From NCBI GenBank assembly GCA_900550565.1, contig URSG01000001.1:1-64000 (forward strand): DNA of 64,000 nucleotides, in the 5' to 3' direction. How positions within the stretch are numbered: position 1 is the stretch's first letter; every line of letters begins with the position of its first letter. The notes under the pieces were generated by a model, which was not told where the DNA came from, made no database searches, and saw only the letters and a list, made by a program, of their open reading frames with translations. Origin of the DNA: an uncultured Rickettsiales bacterium. GTDB taxonomy: Bacteria; Pseudomonadota; Alphaproteobacteria; Rs-D84. This document shows positions 8,786 to 17,845 of this stretch, in pieces. The position numbers and the translations under genes are program-made.

Positions 8786-11419
8786 CTATTTTTTGCGGTT
8801 TGCAAATAATAATTTTCCAAATATGCCGATTGGAATCACCAAGAACGCCAGTGATAACAGCGTCGCCCACTGGGTGGCATTTAATGGCACAGTATTAAAC
8901 ACAACGCCGTCATATTGCGCCAAGACAAACACCCCAACCAGCACCAGCGCGGCAATATAAACAAACCGTATATTTTTCCCCAGTCCACAAAATGGGTTCA
9001 CGCTGTCTGTTCTGATATTAAATCCGTTCAGCATTGCCGCCCAGACCAGCAACACAAAACGCGCGGTCATTTGTTGGTCGCTGGCAAACAGTCCTGTGCG
9101 CTGGATTAAAATCAGCCCTGCAAACAGTCCCAAAAATACAATCGTGTATCCGGCAATCTCGCGCTTTATTGATGGGGTCAGCATTGACGTTCCTTTTGGA
9201 ACTGGGGGAACATCAAAATATTCTGGCTTTTCAGGTTCACCCCCAAACGCCAGGCTGTTCAAACTGTCCATTAAAATATTCACGATTAAAATCTGGCTGG
9301 CAACCAGTGCAGGAATCGCCCAGACCAGTGGGAACACCAAACTTAACAACACCAACGTGAAATTTATCGGTAATTGAAACCGCAAGAACATCGTTATGTT
9401 GTGCATAAACGTCCGCCCCAACAAAACAGACTGCACAACCGATACAAAATTACTGTCTGTGATAATTATATCGGCGGCGTCTTTGGCAACGTCTGTGCCA
9501 TTGCCCATTGCGTATCCGACATCTGCCTTTTTCAATGCAGGCGCATCATTTGTCCCGTCGCCACACATACCACAACACAGATGTAATTTCTGGGATATTT
9601 TAACAATTCGCAGTTTTGTCGTTGGGGTTGCGCGCGCAACAACACGCAATTTTGGCAACAGGCGCATCAATGCAGCATCAGATTTTTGTTCCAATTCTGC
9701 GGCATTGATACAAACATCGTTGTCCCCAGATACAATCCCAGTCTGACGCGCAACCGCGGTCGCAGTTTCCAAATTATCGCCGGTTATCATCATTACCTGG
9801 ACGCCAGCGCGTTTTATTTGCGAAACAGCGTGCGTTGCCTCGGGGCGAATACCGTCGTGAATTGTCACCAATGCCACCAGAACCAAATCTGTTGGCAACT
9901 GGCCCACCGTCGTCGGCCGTGCGCCACGACTGTATCCGATTGCCAAAACGCGTTTGGCGTCGCGCGCAGCACCGGTCAAAACATTGTCCAGCGCACGTCG
10001 CGAAACAGGTTTTTCTTTGCCTGTGCCGTCTGTGTACGATGTGACGCGGTCCAAAATGCGTTCTGGTGCGCCAGTGTAAAACGTCATATTCCGCCCCACG
10101 GTGGCCGCAGTAAATTTATACGCGCTGTCAAACGGCAATTTGTTTTTTATATTCAACCCACCCAGAATTTCAGAATATTGCGTCGGCGAAACCAATGCCA
10201 GCAACGCACGGTCTGTGCTGTTTCCGCCCCTGATTTTATGCCCGATGTATTCCGCGCCATTTGTCGCCACAATCGCGGTCTGGAACAAGTGGCGCAATTT
10301 CGCAGGCCCACGCGTCATATCCAGCACACGACCGTCGCCACAAAACACATCTGACACCATCATATTTCCGTATGTTAGTGTTCCTGTTTTATCTGTGCAC
10401 AGTAATTGGATGTTGCCGGCCTCGGGTATTTTGGCCGGATTTTTTGCCAATATATTTGCACGTGCCATACGACTGGCGTTTTGCGACATAACCAACGAAA
10501 TAATCAACGGCAGTCCTTCGGGAACGGCGGCAATTATAATAACAAACGCCGTGGTCAACACCACAAAGACATCACGCAATATCGCCAATCCCCCATGCGA
10601 CAAATACGCCGACATTCCACCAGATGACCATACGTCCGCCCCCAGCAAGATTACCGCAATAACCGCCGCGCCAATAAAACCAAACACGCTGATTTTCCGC
10701 GCCAGGTCGTCCAACTGAATCTGCAACGATGTTTTTTCTGGCACGATGTCCTGCATCATAATAATCCCAGCCGCGTTTTCTGTGGACACGCCAACATTTG
10801 TGACGCGCATAACCCCAACCCCGGCCGTCACCATTGTTGCTGCAAACAAACTGGATTCGTCGGTGTAATCATCACCTGAAACCTGGCGTGGGGTGCCGGG
10901 TTCAAACGGCGGCTGCTGTTTATGCCACGCAATTTTAGGCGCGCTGGCTGATTCACCATTTAGCGCAGAATTATCCACAGAAATCTGGCCGTCTATTAAA
11001 TATCCGTCGGCATAGATACCGTCCCCAGCGGCCAATGCGACCAGGTCGCCAACAACGATGTCAGATGACAAAATCCTGCGTTTTTGCCCATTGCGAATAA
11101 CGTTTACATAATGCACCGAATTCTGACGGCGCAAATCATCGGCGAACCGCTGGCTTTTCAGTCCAGTAATCATATTTATCACGCTGATTATGACCAGAAC
11201 CAGTCCGATACCAACAACTTCGGTTATATTATCAAACCCGTAAAACGACAGCACCACAAACACCCCCAGCAGTGCCAGCAATATCAGATTCAGTTTATCC
11301 TTGAAAGTATCGGCCAGAAATTGAATCCAGGTTTTTAACTTTGGTTCAGGCAAAACATTTTTACCGTATTTATTTCTGCTTTTTGTCACATCAGAATCAG
11401 ACAACCCTAAAAGATTCAT
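8786..11419 (-). CDS. P-type calcium-transporting ATPase (P2 type)
   Basis: An 877-residue inner-membrane pump in family order. A cation-ATPase N-domain comes first. Next are two membrane pairs, the second with PEGLPLIISLVMS (metal-site Pro/Glu helix M4). The phosphorylation loop DKTGTLTYG follows near residue 340. Then come the TGDN hinge and CGDGTNDAPALKKADVG, and a C-terminal six-helix bundle with NILMDSLNSLAFG. The M4 PEGLP and NxxxD pattern resembles SERCA/PMCA-like bacterial Ca2+ exporters. ATG 11419 has a GGAGGA site; an upstream frame extension to 11452 lacks support. It is first in an operon with tatD and tcdA. The ion specificity is family inference. Confidence 0.85.
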   Translation of the reverse strand: MNLLGLSDSDVTKSRNKYGKNVLPEPKLKTWIQFLADTFKDKLNLILLALLGVFVVLSFYGFDNITEVVGIGLVLVIISVINMITGLKSQRFADDLRRQNSVHYVNVIRNGQKRRILSSDIVVGDLVALAAGDGIYADGYLIDGQISVDNSALNGESASAPKIAWHKQQPPFEPGTPRQVSGDDYTDESSLFAATMVTAGVGVMRVTNVGVSTENAAGIIMMQDIVPEKTSLQIQLDDLARKISVFGFIGAAVIAVILLGADVWSSGGMSAYLSHGGLAILRDVFVVLTTAFVIIIAAVPEGLPLIISLVMSQNASRMARANILAKNPAKIPEAGNIQLLCTDKTGTLTYGNMMVSDVFCGDGRVLDMTRGPAKLRHLFQTAIVATNGAEYIGHKIRGGNSTDRALLALVSPTQYSEILGGLNIKNKLPFDSAYKFTAATVGRNMTFYTGAPERILDRVTSYTDGTGKEKPVSRRALDNVLTGAARDAKRVLAIGYSRGARPTTVGQLPTDLVLVALVTIHDGIRPEATHAVSQIKRAGVQVMMITGDNLETATAVARQTGIVSGDNDVCINAAELEQKSDAALMRLLPKLRVVARATPTTKLRIVKISQKLHLCCGMCGDGTNDAPALKKADVGYAMGNGTDVAKDAADIIITDSNFVSVVQSVLLGRTFMHNITMFLRFQLPINFTLVLLSLVFPLVWAIPALVASQILIVNILMDSLNSLAFGGEPEKPEYFDVPPVPKGTSMLTPSIKREIAGYTIVFLGLFAGLILIQRTGLFASDQQMTARFVLLVWAAMLNGFNIRTDSVNPFCGLGKNIRFVYIAALVLVGVFVLAQYDGVVFNTVPLNATQWATLLSLAFLVIPIGIFGKLLFANRKK

Positions 11420-11529
11420 AATTCGTCCTCCGTTGCGTGTAATTATTATCAAAACGTCAATATATTTACAACGTTTTTTTATCCTGGGACGGAGCGTTTA
11501 ATCATTGAAAAACTCTTCGGGTTCTTCGT

Positions 11530-11688
11530 CCCGTGTCTGACAAAAATTAAAACGCCGACAAGCGACGTTTGAATTTTTCTGGTGGGGACACAGGGATTGG
11601 CTGCGCCGACCTTACAAAAAGCCCCGTGTCTGGCAAAAATTAAAACGCCGACAAGCGGCGTTTGAATTTTTGGTGGGGACACAGGGAC
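11530..11688 (-). repeat. Tandem duplication of tRNA-Lys 3' end plus terminator
   Basis: Two copies with a 93-base period (starting near 11531 and 11624 on the plus strand). Each contains, in tRNA orientation, the CCA-ended tRNA-Lys 3' terminus (about 17 bases), an AT-rich link, a GCCG-rich hairpin with T-tail that serves as terminator, and a short GTGTCTG-type segment. The copy next to the tRNA is the functional tail; the distal one at 11530-11597 carries only the tRNA 3' end. Small differences (one indel, a few substitutions) show the duplication is not brand new. Confidence 0.75.
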
Positions 11689-11746
11689 TCGAACCCTGGA
11701 CCCAATGATTAAAAGTCATTTGCTCTACCAACTGAGCTATGTCCCC
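11671..11746 (-). tRNA. tRNA-Lys (anticodon UUU)
   Basis: A 76-base cloverleaf on the minus strand: acceptor GGGGACA pairs with TGTCCCC, D-arm GCTC/GAGC, anticodon stem ATGAC with loop TTTTAAT giving anticodon TTT, T-arm CAGGG/CCCTG with TTCGA, and an encoded CCA. A hairpin terminator follows immediately. A second 3' fragment lies about 93 bases downstream. Confidence 0.95.
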
Positions 11747-11844
11747 AAAACGGAACCTGAATCCGGGGTTTTTATACCCTCTGTCCAAGGTTCGGGGCAA
11801 ATTCTGACACAATCTGAAATAAAAATCAAGAAAAAATCACATTT

Positions 11845-12519
11845 TTATTCTTTTTTTATTTCGCGCGTTTGCGCCGCCGCCAATAAACGTTCAAAATCAA
11901 TCGCACCACCGGCGTCTGTATCCAGCCAATCAATCACGTGCGTGACGATGTTTTCTATGTGGTGCGCGATAACTGTGCGACTGTTGCGAAAACGGGTTTC
12001 GTTGACCAAATGCAGGATTTCACGTCCCAACGCCGCCAGTGTTTGTATCTGGGGGTCTGACAGCAAATTTGACTGGGCAGCAGCATAGACCAACCCGTCC
12101 AGTTCCAGATGATACGAACGCAGTGCGTTTATCGCCGACGGCGTCAAATGTATTCTGCGTGCGATTGTCGTCGCCGTCAGCCCGTCCATACGGTTCAGTG
12201 ATTCCAGCGTCGCACGCCCACGCACCCCGATTGATTTACGCAACTGCATTATAACGTTCAGCACCAGCACATTTATCTTGTCCGTCATACTGGTCGCCAG
12301 TGTCGTGCTGAGTCGCGTAGATATTCGCGAATTTGAATAGTCATACAGCAAAAACACCAACGGGATTGACAACAACGACGCCGCGATATTCGTCACCAAA
12401 TCAGATAAATCTGGGTCGTGAATACTGTCCCGGGTCAGGATATATAAAACCGCCCCACCTGCGATTGACAACAGGTACGGGATACTTTTCAGCATAAAAT
12501 TACGGAACCGGACACTCAC
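11845..12519 (-). CDS. Membrane-anchored protein of unknown function
   Basis: A 224-residue protein that I do not recognise. Two predicted transmembrane helices lie near the N-terminus (residues about 12-30 and 42-60), separated by a short acidic loop. About 160 mostly helical soluble residues follow, rich in Leu, Ile and Arg. The layout suggests a cytoplasmic helical domain hung on a hairpin anchor. It is monocistronic and divergent from the large gene at 12714. The 195 bases between them contain the 12714 gene's promoter and a GC-rich stretch with no gene. Confidence 0.6.
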   Translation of the reverse strand: MSVRFRNFMLKSIPYLLSIAGGAVLYILTRDSIHDPDLSDLVTNIAASLLSIPLVFLLYDYSNSRISTRLSTTLATSMTDKINVLVLNVIMQLRKSIGVRGRATLESLNRMDGLTATTIARRIHLTPSAINALRSYHLELDGLVYAAAQSNLLSDPQIQTLAALGREILHLVNETRFRNSRTVIAHHIENIVTHVIDWLDTDAGGAIDFERLLAAAQTREIKKE

Positions 12520-12646
12520 AGTCCCAGCATATCAAAACACGCCGAATAATGCCGCAGGAACAAATTTCTATTCGCACGTCACGCGATTTCGCCGCCATAG
12601 GGACGCACGGTCGCATTTGGCGACGCGTCACCTGGCGGCGCGTGTA

Positions 12647-12674
12647 TTGATTTTTTCAAAAAAAACACTATAAT
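12647..12674 (+). promoter_or_regulatory. Sigma-70 promoter for the 800-residue gene
   Basis: TTGATT (12647-12652) and a perfect TATAAT (12669-12674) are 16 bases apart. The predicted start near 12681 leaves a short leader with an AAAGGTG ribosome site before ATG 12714. Confidence 0.6.
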
Positions 12675-12713
12675 TATACTAGTTGGGTGTGTTGATACAA
12701 AAAAGGTGCATCA

Positions 12714-15116
12714 ATGTCCGTAAAGATGAATGATTTTTTATTACAGTATTATATGCAGTTGCGGTTTAACCACATGCCGGCCGAGGTTCGTGCAAAATTC
12801 AACGAATACGCCAAGAATGATGATTTCCGTGGTCATATGAAGGACTGGAAAAAGAACCTGATGACAAATGGCGCGAACAATCCAATGCCCGACCCGAACG
12901 AGGCAGGCGGCGCATGGGAACTGAGTAATGACGAATGGGAAAAGCTATTTCGCGCATTCCAAGATGCGTTTCGCGCAATGGATGCAGACAAGAAGTCATT
13001 CAAAGACAACAAAGACGCAAATGATTTTCTGAATGAATATTTTGGTGACTTGCACCTGTTTTCAAACGGCGTTGCCAGCAATGATGCAGAACAAGAGATT
13101 CAGGGTAATTTCAAAACATTTCTGGAAAGCAATCGTCAGGTTTTAGAAGTTGCGTTCAAACAATGGGGATTGACCGACGGCGATTTTTCTTATTCTGACC
13201 TGATGAGTGGTATCCAGGACAAGAAATATAACACATCGCCAAAATTCCAAAAGAAAATCAAAGATGTTGCCCAGTATGTGGCATACTATATGCGCCAACC
13301 GGACTTTGTAAACTCACTGCCGAATGCGCAGACAAACCTGCCCGATTTTGAAAAGGTTGAAAAGGGATTTGACGACGACCAGATTGATCCGCTGAAACTG
13401 GATTATTTCAAGCGCAATCATCGTGATTTGTTGGATACCTTGAATAAAAAATCCAAGATTTATAGTGTATTCAAGACATATGACAAGGGCAAGATTTCCA
13501 AGCCATTTGACGAAGCAACCGAGAAAGTTGATTACGGCAACAAGGAATCTGATGACTATGTTCCACCAAAACGTGACGATGAATTGACGCCGTGGCAACA
13601 GTTGTCCAATAACATTGGCGACACTTGGTCGGATTATATGGATAAATACATCAAGTTCCGTGGCGACCGGTTATATATGTCTAATTCCGCCAAGGCGATT
13701 GTCAGGGCACTGGACGACAAAAAGGTAAAAATGAAACCAACCGACGGGTTGGGCAAATTGGTTGAAAACACCGATGCGATAAAGGCAAACCTGCTGTATA
13801 AATCGCCAACCGCGACCAAGCATTTTGAATGGATGGCAAAAACGTTAAAGGAATTGCAATCCACCATGCCCAAGGCATTCGCAGGCGCATTGCAAAATGG
13901 GCGTCAGATGCGCGCGTTGGTGTCTGAATTGATTATGACCGCCGTTCGCGACGGCAAAATGGACGAGGCAAAAACCGCGATGGAGGTTTTATCTGTTATC
14001 AAATACGGATACACCACCAGCAAGATTATGGATGCCCTGGGCAAGGAAAGCCTGTCTATATTTTCGGACAAGGGCCTATCGTGGAATAAAAACGAAGGCG
14101 TCCAATTTGTCACAAACGCCATGGATAAAAGTATCAAGGCGGCGTTTATGGGTATTGGATACGGCATCACAATCGCGGGCAACGCATATAACCTGCACGG
14201 CAGCAAGTTTAATCGGGCCACCGGCCGTATGAAACAGGCGCACGACGACTTTATTCAGGCCAATGATGACGCGAAAAACAAAAAGATTGCCGAACGCAAC
14301 ATAGAAAACCCACTGGCGCAACAGCGGATTCAGGCCGAACAAAATGTGATGGCGCAAACGGGTATAACCGATGCGACATACGCCCAACACGAACAGGCGT
14401 ATAACACCGCAAAAAGTGACGCAAAACAAAAACTGACGGTGATGAACGATGCAGACAAACGGTTGAAAGACGCCAACCAAAAATTGGAATCTTATGATGA
14501 TTTGACACAACAAATAAACAGCGCGAATCAGGCATTGCCCCAGATTCAACAGAATTTACAACAGTTACAAAATGCGCTGAACAACCCGAACACATATAAC
14601 GGTATGCCACCACAGGCGGCAAACGCATTGGCAGTGGACATTCAGCGTCAGATTACAGATTTACAACAACAAGAACGCGATATTCAACAATCCCTGCCCC
14701 AGTTGCAACAACAGCAGCAACAGTTATTAGCCAATCCAGATATTCAAAGCGCATTGGCCAGTCGTCCACAATATCAGGCGGACTTTAATGCCGCACAGAC
14801 ATCGTATAATACCGCACAACAAATGGCGGACCAGTTAGGCGATCCTGTACATAAATTCAAAAATGCCAAAAATCGCGTTGATGAATTGAATCGCCAGATT
14901 GATGCCCGCAATGACGAAATTGATAACTGGGACGATAAACACACGGACAAATTCCAAGAACTGATGGCGTATTGGGATTTCTTGGAAACCGGCCGCAACA
15001 CCCACACGGGCAACATGTATTCGTGGACCCCGGGCAGTGCAGCCAAAAAACAAAAAAAGTTCAACGGCAGTGCACGGTTCCAGCAATATCTGGCCGCGTA
15101 TGGACGCGTGGCATAA
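12714..15116 (+). CDS. Large Gln-rich coiled-coil protein of unknown function
   Basis: An 800-residue soluble protein with no signal peptide and no family I recognise. Residues 1-330 are charged, mixed helical and rich in Lys/Asp. Residues about 330-510 are helical and include a small-residue-rich patch (AAFMGIGYGITIAGNAY) that could touch a membrane. Residues about 520-760 are strongly coiled-coil with long Gln runs (LQQQQQQLL-type), and the C-terminus is basic. It has its own promoter and terminator. Such size, polyglutamine coiled coils and lack of homology recall secreted effectors or surface-associated proteins in host-associated alphaproteobacteria. The VirB-type genes elsewhere in the window make that worth testing, but it is only inference. 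Confidence 0.75.
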   Translation: MSVKMNDFLLQYYMQLRFNHMPAEVRAKFNEYAKNDDFRGHMKDWKKNLMTNGANNPMPDPNEAGGAWELSNDEWEKLFRAFQDAFRAMDADKKSFKDNKDANDFLNEYFGDLHLFSNGVASNDAEQEIQGNFKTFLESNRQVLEVAFKQWGLTDGDFSYSDLMSGIQDKKYNTSPKFQKKIKDVAQYVAYYMRQPDFVNSLPNAQTNLPDFEKVEKGFDDDQIDPLKLDYFKRNHRDLLDTLNKKSKIYSVFKTYDKGKISKPFDEATEKVDYGNKESDDYVPPKRDDELTPWQQLSNNIGDTWSDYMDKYIKFRGDRLYMSNSAKAIVRALDDKKVKMKPTDGLGKLVENTDAIKANLLYKSPTATKHFEWMAKTLKELQSTMPKAFAGALQNGRQMRALVSELIMTAVRDGKMDEAKTAMEVLSVIKYGYTTSKIMDALGKESLSIFSDKGLSWNKNEGVQFVTNAMDKSIKAAFMGIGYGITIAGNAYNLHGSKFNRATGRMKQAHDDFIQANDDAKNKKIAERNIENPLAQQRIQAEQNVMAQTGITDATYAQHEQAYNTAKSDAKQKLTVMNDADKRLKDANQKLESYDDLTQQINSANQALPQIQQNLQQLQNALNNPNTYNGMPPQAANALAVDIQRQITDLQQQERDIQQSLPQLQQQQQQLLANPDIQSALASRPQYQADFNAAQTSYNTAQQMADQLGDPVHKFKNAKNRVDELNRQIDARNDEIDNWDDKHTDKFQELMAYWDFLETGRNTHTGNMYSWTPGSAAKKQKKFNGSARFQQYLAAYGRVA

Positions 15117-15163
15117 CGTCCCTGCCCTGTTTCAGTGATTTGTGGTATAATACGCCGCGTATC

Positions 15164-15190
15164 CACACCGCCCAATGGCGGTGTTTTTTA
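15164..15190 (+). terminator. Rho-independent terminator after the 800-residue gene
   Basis: ACACCGCC, loop CAAT, GGCGGTGT and a T-tract. It lies 48 bases after the stop and ahead of the ackA promoter. Confidence 0.85.
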
Positions 15191-15216
15191 TCACTGGCCC
15201 CGGCCCCAGTTTAGTG

Positions 15217-15245
15217 TTGAAAACATAAAAATACTTTGCTATGCT
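15217..15245 (+). promoter_or_regulatory. ackA promoter
   Basis: TTGAAA (15217-15222), 17-base spacer, TATGCT (15240-15245). The leader to ATG 15273 holds an AAGAGG ribosome site. Confidence 0.7.
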
Positions 15246-15272
15246 GGCCGGCATAGAAGAAAGAGGAAACAA

Positions 15273-16514
15273 ATGTACATACTTGCACTGAACTGTGGTT
15301 CTTCGTCGTTGAAATACCAGGTTTTTGACGCGAAATCCAAGACGGCCGTCGTTGGCGGTAATGTTGAAAAAATCGGCCTGCCGGATTCTTTTGTCACACA
15401 AAAATACCCAGACGGCACAAAACAACGCAAAGACACTGTTATGAAAAACCATGACGAGGCGTTAAACGTCGTTCTGTTTATGCTGCGCGAGGCGTCTATT
15501 GATCTGAACGAAATCAAGGGCGTTGGTCACCGCGTTGTTATGGGTGGCGATAAATTCGCATCGTCTGTGGAAATCAATGACGCAGTTATGAAAACTATTG
15601 ACGAATTGTCATCTATTGCGCCATTGCATAACCCACCGGCACTGATGGGAATTGTGACGGCAAAACAGTTGTTGCCAAACGCAAAACAGGTTGCCGTATT
15701 TGACACCGCATTTCACCAGACTATGCCAGATTACGCGTATCGCTATGCCGTGCCAACCGCGTGGTACAAAGAATTGGGCGTCCGTCGTTATGGATTCCAC
15801 GGGACATCGCACCTGTATGTATCAAAACGCGCCGCGGCAATGCTGGGCAAACCGGCGGACCAGTGCAATTTGATTACATTGCATATCGGTTCTGGGGCGT
15901 CTGCAACCGCAATCAAAAACGGTATTTCTGTTGACACATCGTTGGGTATGACCCCGTTGTCGGGCCTGACCATGGGAACGCGTCCTGGCGATTTGGACCC
16001 AGGTGTTGTTCTGTATGTGATGAACCGCCTGAAACTGAGTCCGGACCAAATGCAAAAGCATTTGAACAAAGATTCTGGGCTGATGGGGCTGACCGAATGC
16101 TTTGCCGATCGTCGCGACGTTGAACAGAACAAAGATTCTGATGCTAAATGCCGTCTGGCCATTGATACCGAAGTGCATAATGTGAAAAAATACATCGGTG
16201 CATATATGGCTGAATTGGGCCACACAGACGCCCTGGTGTTCACCGCTGGCGTTGGTGAAAACGACGATTACCTGCGCGAAAAATTCTGCACAGGATTGGA
16301 AGAATTGGGCATTAAACTGGATCACGAGAAAAATGCCGCGGCCCTGGCACGCAAAGGCGTTGACGAAGCGGTCATCAGCACCCCTGACAGTCGCGTCAAG
16401 GTGTTGATGGTTGCAACCAACGAAGAATTGGTCATCGTTGAAGATACGCTGGCAATTATGAACGGAACATATAACCCAAATCATCTGAAAATGGCTTATT
16501 CGTTCACTAGATAA
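15273..16514 (+). CDS. ackA: Acetate kinase
   Basis: A 413-residue ASKHA-fold kinase, the usual family length. It opens with LALNCGSSSLKYQVFD (phosphate 1 signature). It also contains GHRVVMGG, the HFHGTSH-type stretch GFHGTSHLYVSKRAA, LHIGSGASATAIKNG, DTSLGMTPLSGLTMGTRPGDLDPG and, near the C-terminus, FTAGVGEN. The enzyme interconverts acetyl phosphate plus ADP with acetate plus ATP and points to fermentative, substrate-level ATP formation. No pta lies beside it, which is unusual but not rare. ATG 15273 follows AAGAGG; earlier in-frame codons would lie upstream of the promoter. It is followed by a strong terminator, so it is a single-gene unit. Confidence 0.97.
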   Translation: MYILALNCGSSSLKYQVFDAKSKTAVVGGNVEKIGLPDSFVTQKYPDGTKQRKDTVMKNHDEALNVVLFMLREASIDLNEIKGVGHRVVMGGDKFASSVEINDAVMKTIDELSSIAPLHNPPALMGIVTAKQLLPNAKQVAVFDTAFHQTMPDYAYRYAVPTAWYKELGVRRYGFHGTSHLYVSKRAAAMLGKPADQCNLITLHIGSGASATAIKNGISVDTSLGMTPLSGLTMGTRPGDLDPGVVLYVMNRLKLSPDQMQKHLNKDSGLMGLTECFADRRDVEQNKDSDAKCRLAIDTEVHNVKKYIGAYMAELGHTDALVFTAGVGENDDYLREKFCTGLEELGIKLDHEKNAAALARKGVDEAVISTPDSRVKVLMVATNEELVIVEDTLAIMNGTYNPNHLKMAYSFTR

Positions 16515-16531
16515 TAACAGTCTATATACCG

Positions 16532-16560
16532 AACGGGGCGCACCAGCCCCGTTTTTTTTT
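16532..16560 (+). terminator. ackA terminator
   Basis: ACGGGGC and GCCCCGT arms flank a short GCACCA-type loop, followed by nine T. It lies 18 bases after the ackA stop. Confidence 0.9.
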
Positions 16561-16564
16561 ACAT

Positions 16565-16593
16565 TTGATTTTTTATACCTATGTTGTTATGCT
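16565..16593 (+). promoter_or_regulatory. Promoter of the UPF0104-type gene
   Basis: TTGATT (16565-16570), 17-base spacer, TATGCT (16588-16593). An AAAGGAAAG ribosome site precedes ATG 16617. Confidence 0.65.
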
Positions 16594-16616
16594 AACTGTT
16601 TGTTAAAGGAAAGTTT

Positions 16617-17639
16617 ATGTCAGCACAAGCAAAACGCGTTATTAAAAAGATTATCAGTTATTCAGGAATTTTCTTTTTTGTCCTGGCCGCTGGAATGTTA
16701 TGGTGGCAACTGCGAAATTACACATTTTACGACATCACACACGCGATTACTGCGATTCCGTTGATGAATCTGGTGTGTGCGTGTTGTGCGTGCCTGGCTG
16801 GGTATTTTGCCCTGTCGCTGTATGATTATTTGGCGTTGAACTATGTCGGGGAAAGCAAAAAGGTCACCTGGTGGAAATGGATGCTGGCCGGAATGCTGGG
16901 CTTTGCAATCAGTAATAACGCCGGACACGCCGTGGTCAGTGGGGGCGCAATTCGGTATCGTCTGTACACGCGCTGGCGTATTCGCGGTGGCGACATTGTG
17001 AAAATGCTGACGATTTCCGGGTTCACGTATTTCTTGGGCTGTGCAGCGATTGTTTTGATTGGGTATTTCCTGGTTCCGCGCGATGTTCTGTCGTCGGGGG
17101 CAACAATCGGCATAAATGCGCTGTTTATATTCTGTGCGGCGTCATTGTTGGCATACTTTGCAATGACCCTGTTGTTCCGTGGGAAAAGCATTAAAATCGG
17201 CCAAATAAAGTTCCAAATCCCGTCAATCAAGATGGCGTGGATGCAGATGTTGCTGGGCGTAACAGACAGTATTCTGGCCGGATTGGTGCTGTATTTCTGT
17301 TTGATTCCGTTCGTTGACATACCGTTCGGGACATATATCGGCCTGTTCGTTATTGCCCAGACCACCGGCGTATTCAGCCAGGTTCCCGGCGGCATCGGCG
17401 TGTTTGAGAGTGTATTTATGTTGGCATTGCCCGATACCGTGGACAAGGCCAGTATTTTCGGCGCACTGTTGGCATACCGCATTATTTACTATGTATTGCC
17501 ACTGATTGGGGTTGGCGGCCTGTTCTTTATCTATGAACGTTGGCTGCGCGCGCGTATGAAACGCTGGGCGGACGAAGCGCGCGAAAAAATTTCCCAGATT
17601 CCTGCGAAAATCAAGCATATCAAAACACGCAAAAAATAA
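16617..17639 (+). CDS. UPF0104/YbhN-type membrane protein (MprF flippase-domain fold)
   Basis: A 340-residue integral membrane protein with about eight hydrophobic helices. It shows the conserved UPF0104 pattern: NNAGHAVVSGGAIRYRLY after helix three and SQVPGGIGVFESVFM in the second half. The C-terminus is basic and cytoplasmic. This fold is shared with the N-terminal flippase domain of lysyl-phosphatidylglycerol synthase MprF and is often assigned to lipid translocation; the substrate is unknown. No aminoacyl-transfer domain is attached. It has its own promoter and lies about 200 bases ahead of the RNase E/G gene. Confidence 0.75.
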   Translation: MSAQAKRVIKKIISYSGIFFFVLAAGMLWWQLRNYTFYDITHAITAIPLMNLVCACCACLAGYFALSLYDYLALNYVGESKKVTWWKWMLAGMLGFAISNNAGHAVVSGGAIRYRLYTRWRIRGGDIVKMLTISGFTYFLGCAAIVLIGYFLVPRDVLSSGATIGINALFIFCAASLLAYFAMTLLFRGKSIKIGQIKFQIPSIKMAWMQMLLGVTDSILAGLVLYFCLIPFVDIPFGTYIGLFVIAQTTGVFSQVPGGIGVFESVFMLALPDTVDKASIFGALLAYRIIYYVLPLIGVGGLFFIYERWLRARMKRWADEAREKISQIPAKIKHIKTRKK

Positions 17640-17845
17640 ATACCTTGCCATAACGGGGTTGGGCATGCTAGACTGGAACTTGTCGTATGACAATGGGGTA
17701 TAGCAAGTGTTTGTATTATCACTAATTTATACATTTTGGATTTTGCCACTGGTTTGCGTGGCTGTTTCCCTTGGCATGGGCTGGACCGCCCCACGGGGAC
17801 GAAATGTATCCGTTGCATACGAACCCGCAACAAAAGGATTACTAA
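17640..17845 (+). promoter_or_regulatory. Probable promoter and leader of the RNase E/G gene
   Basis: A plausible promoter is TTGCCA (17645-17650) with TAGACT (17669-17674), 18 bases apart. The resulting leader of about 165 bases is long for this genome. It contains a GTG-initiated hydrophobic frame at about 17707 that runs into the downstream gene. RNase E genes are commonly autoregulated through a long leader, which fits. No named RNA motif is recognised. Confidence 0.35.
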
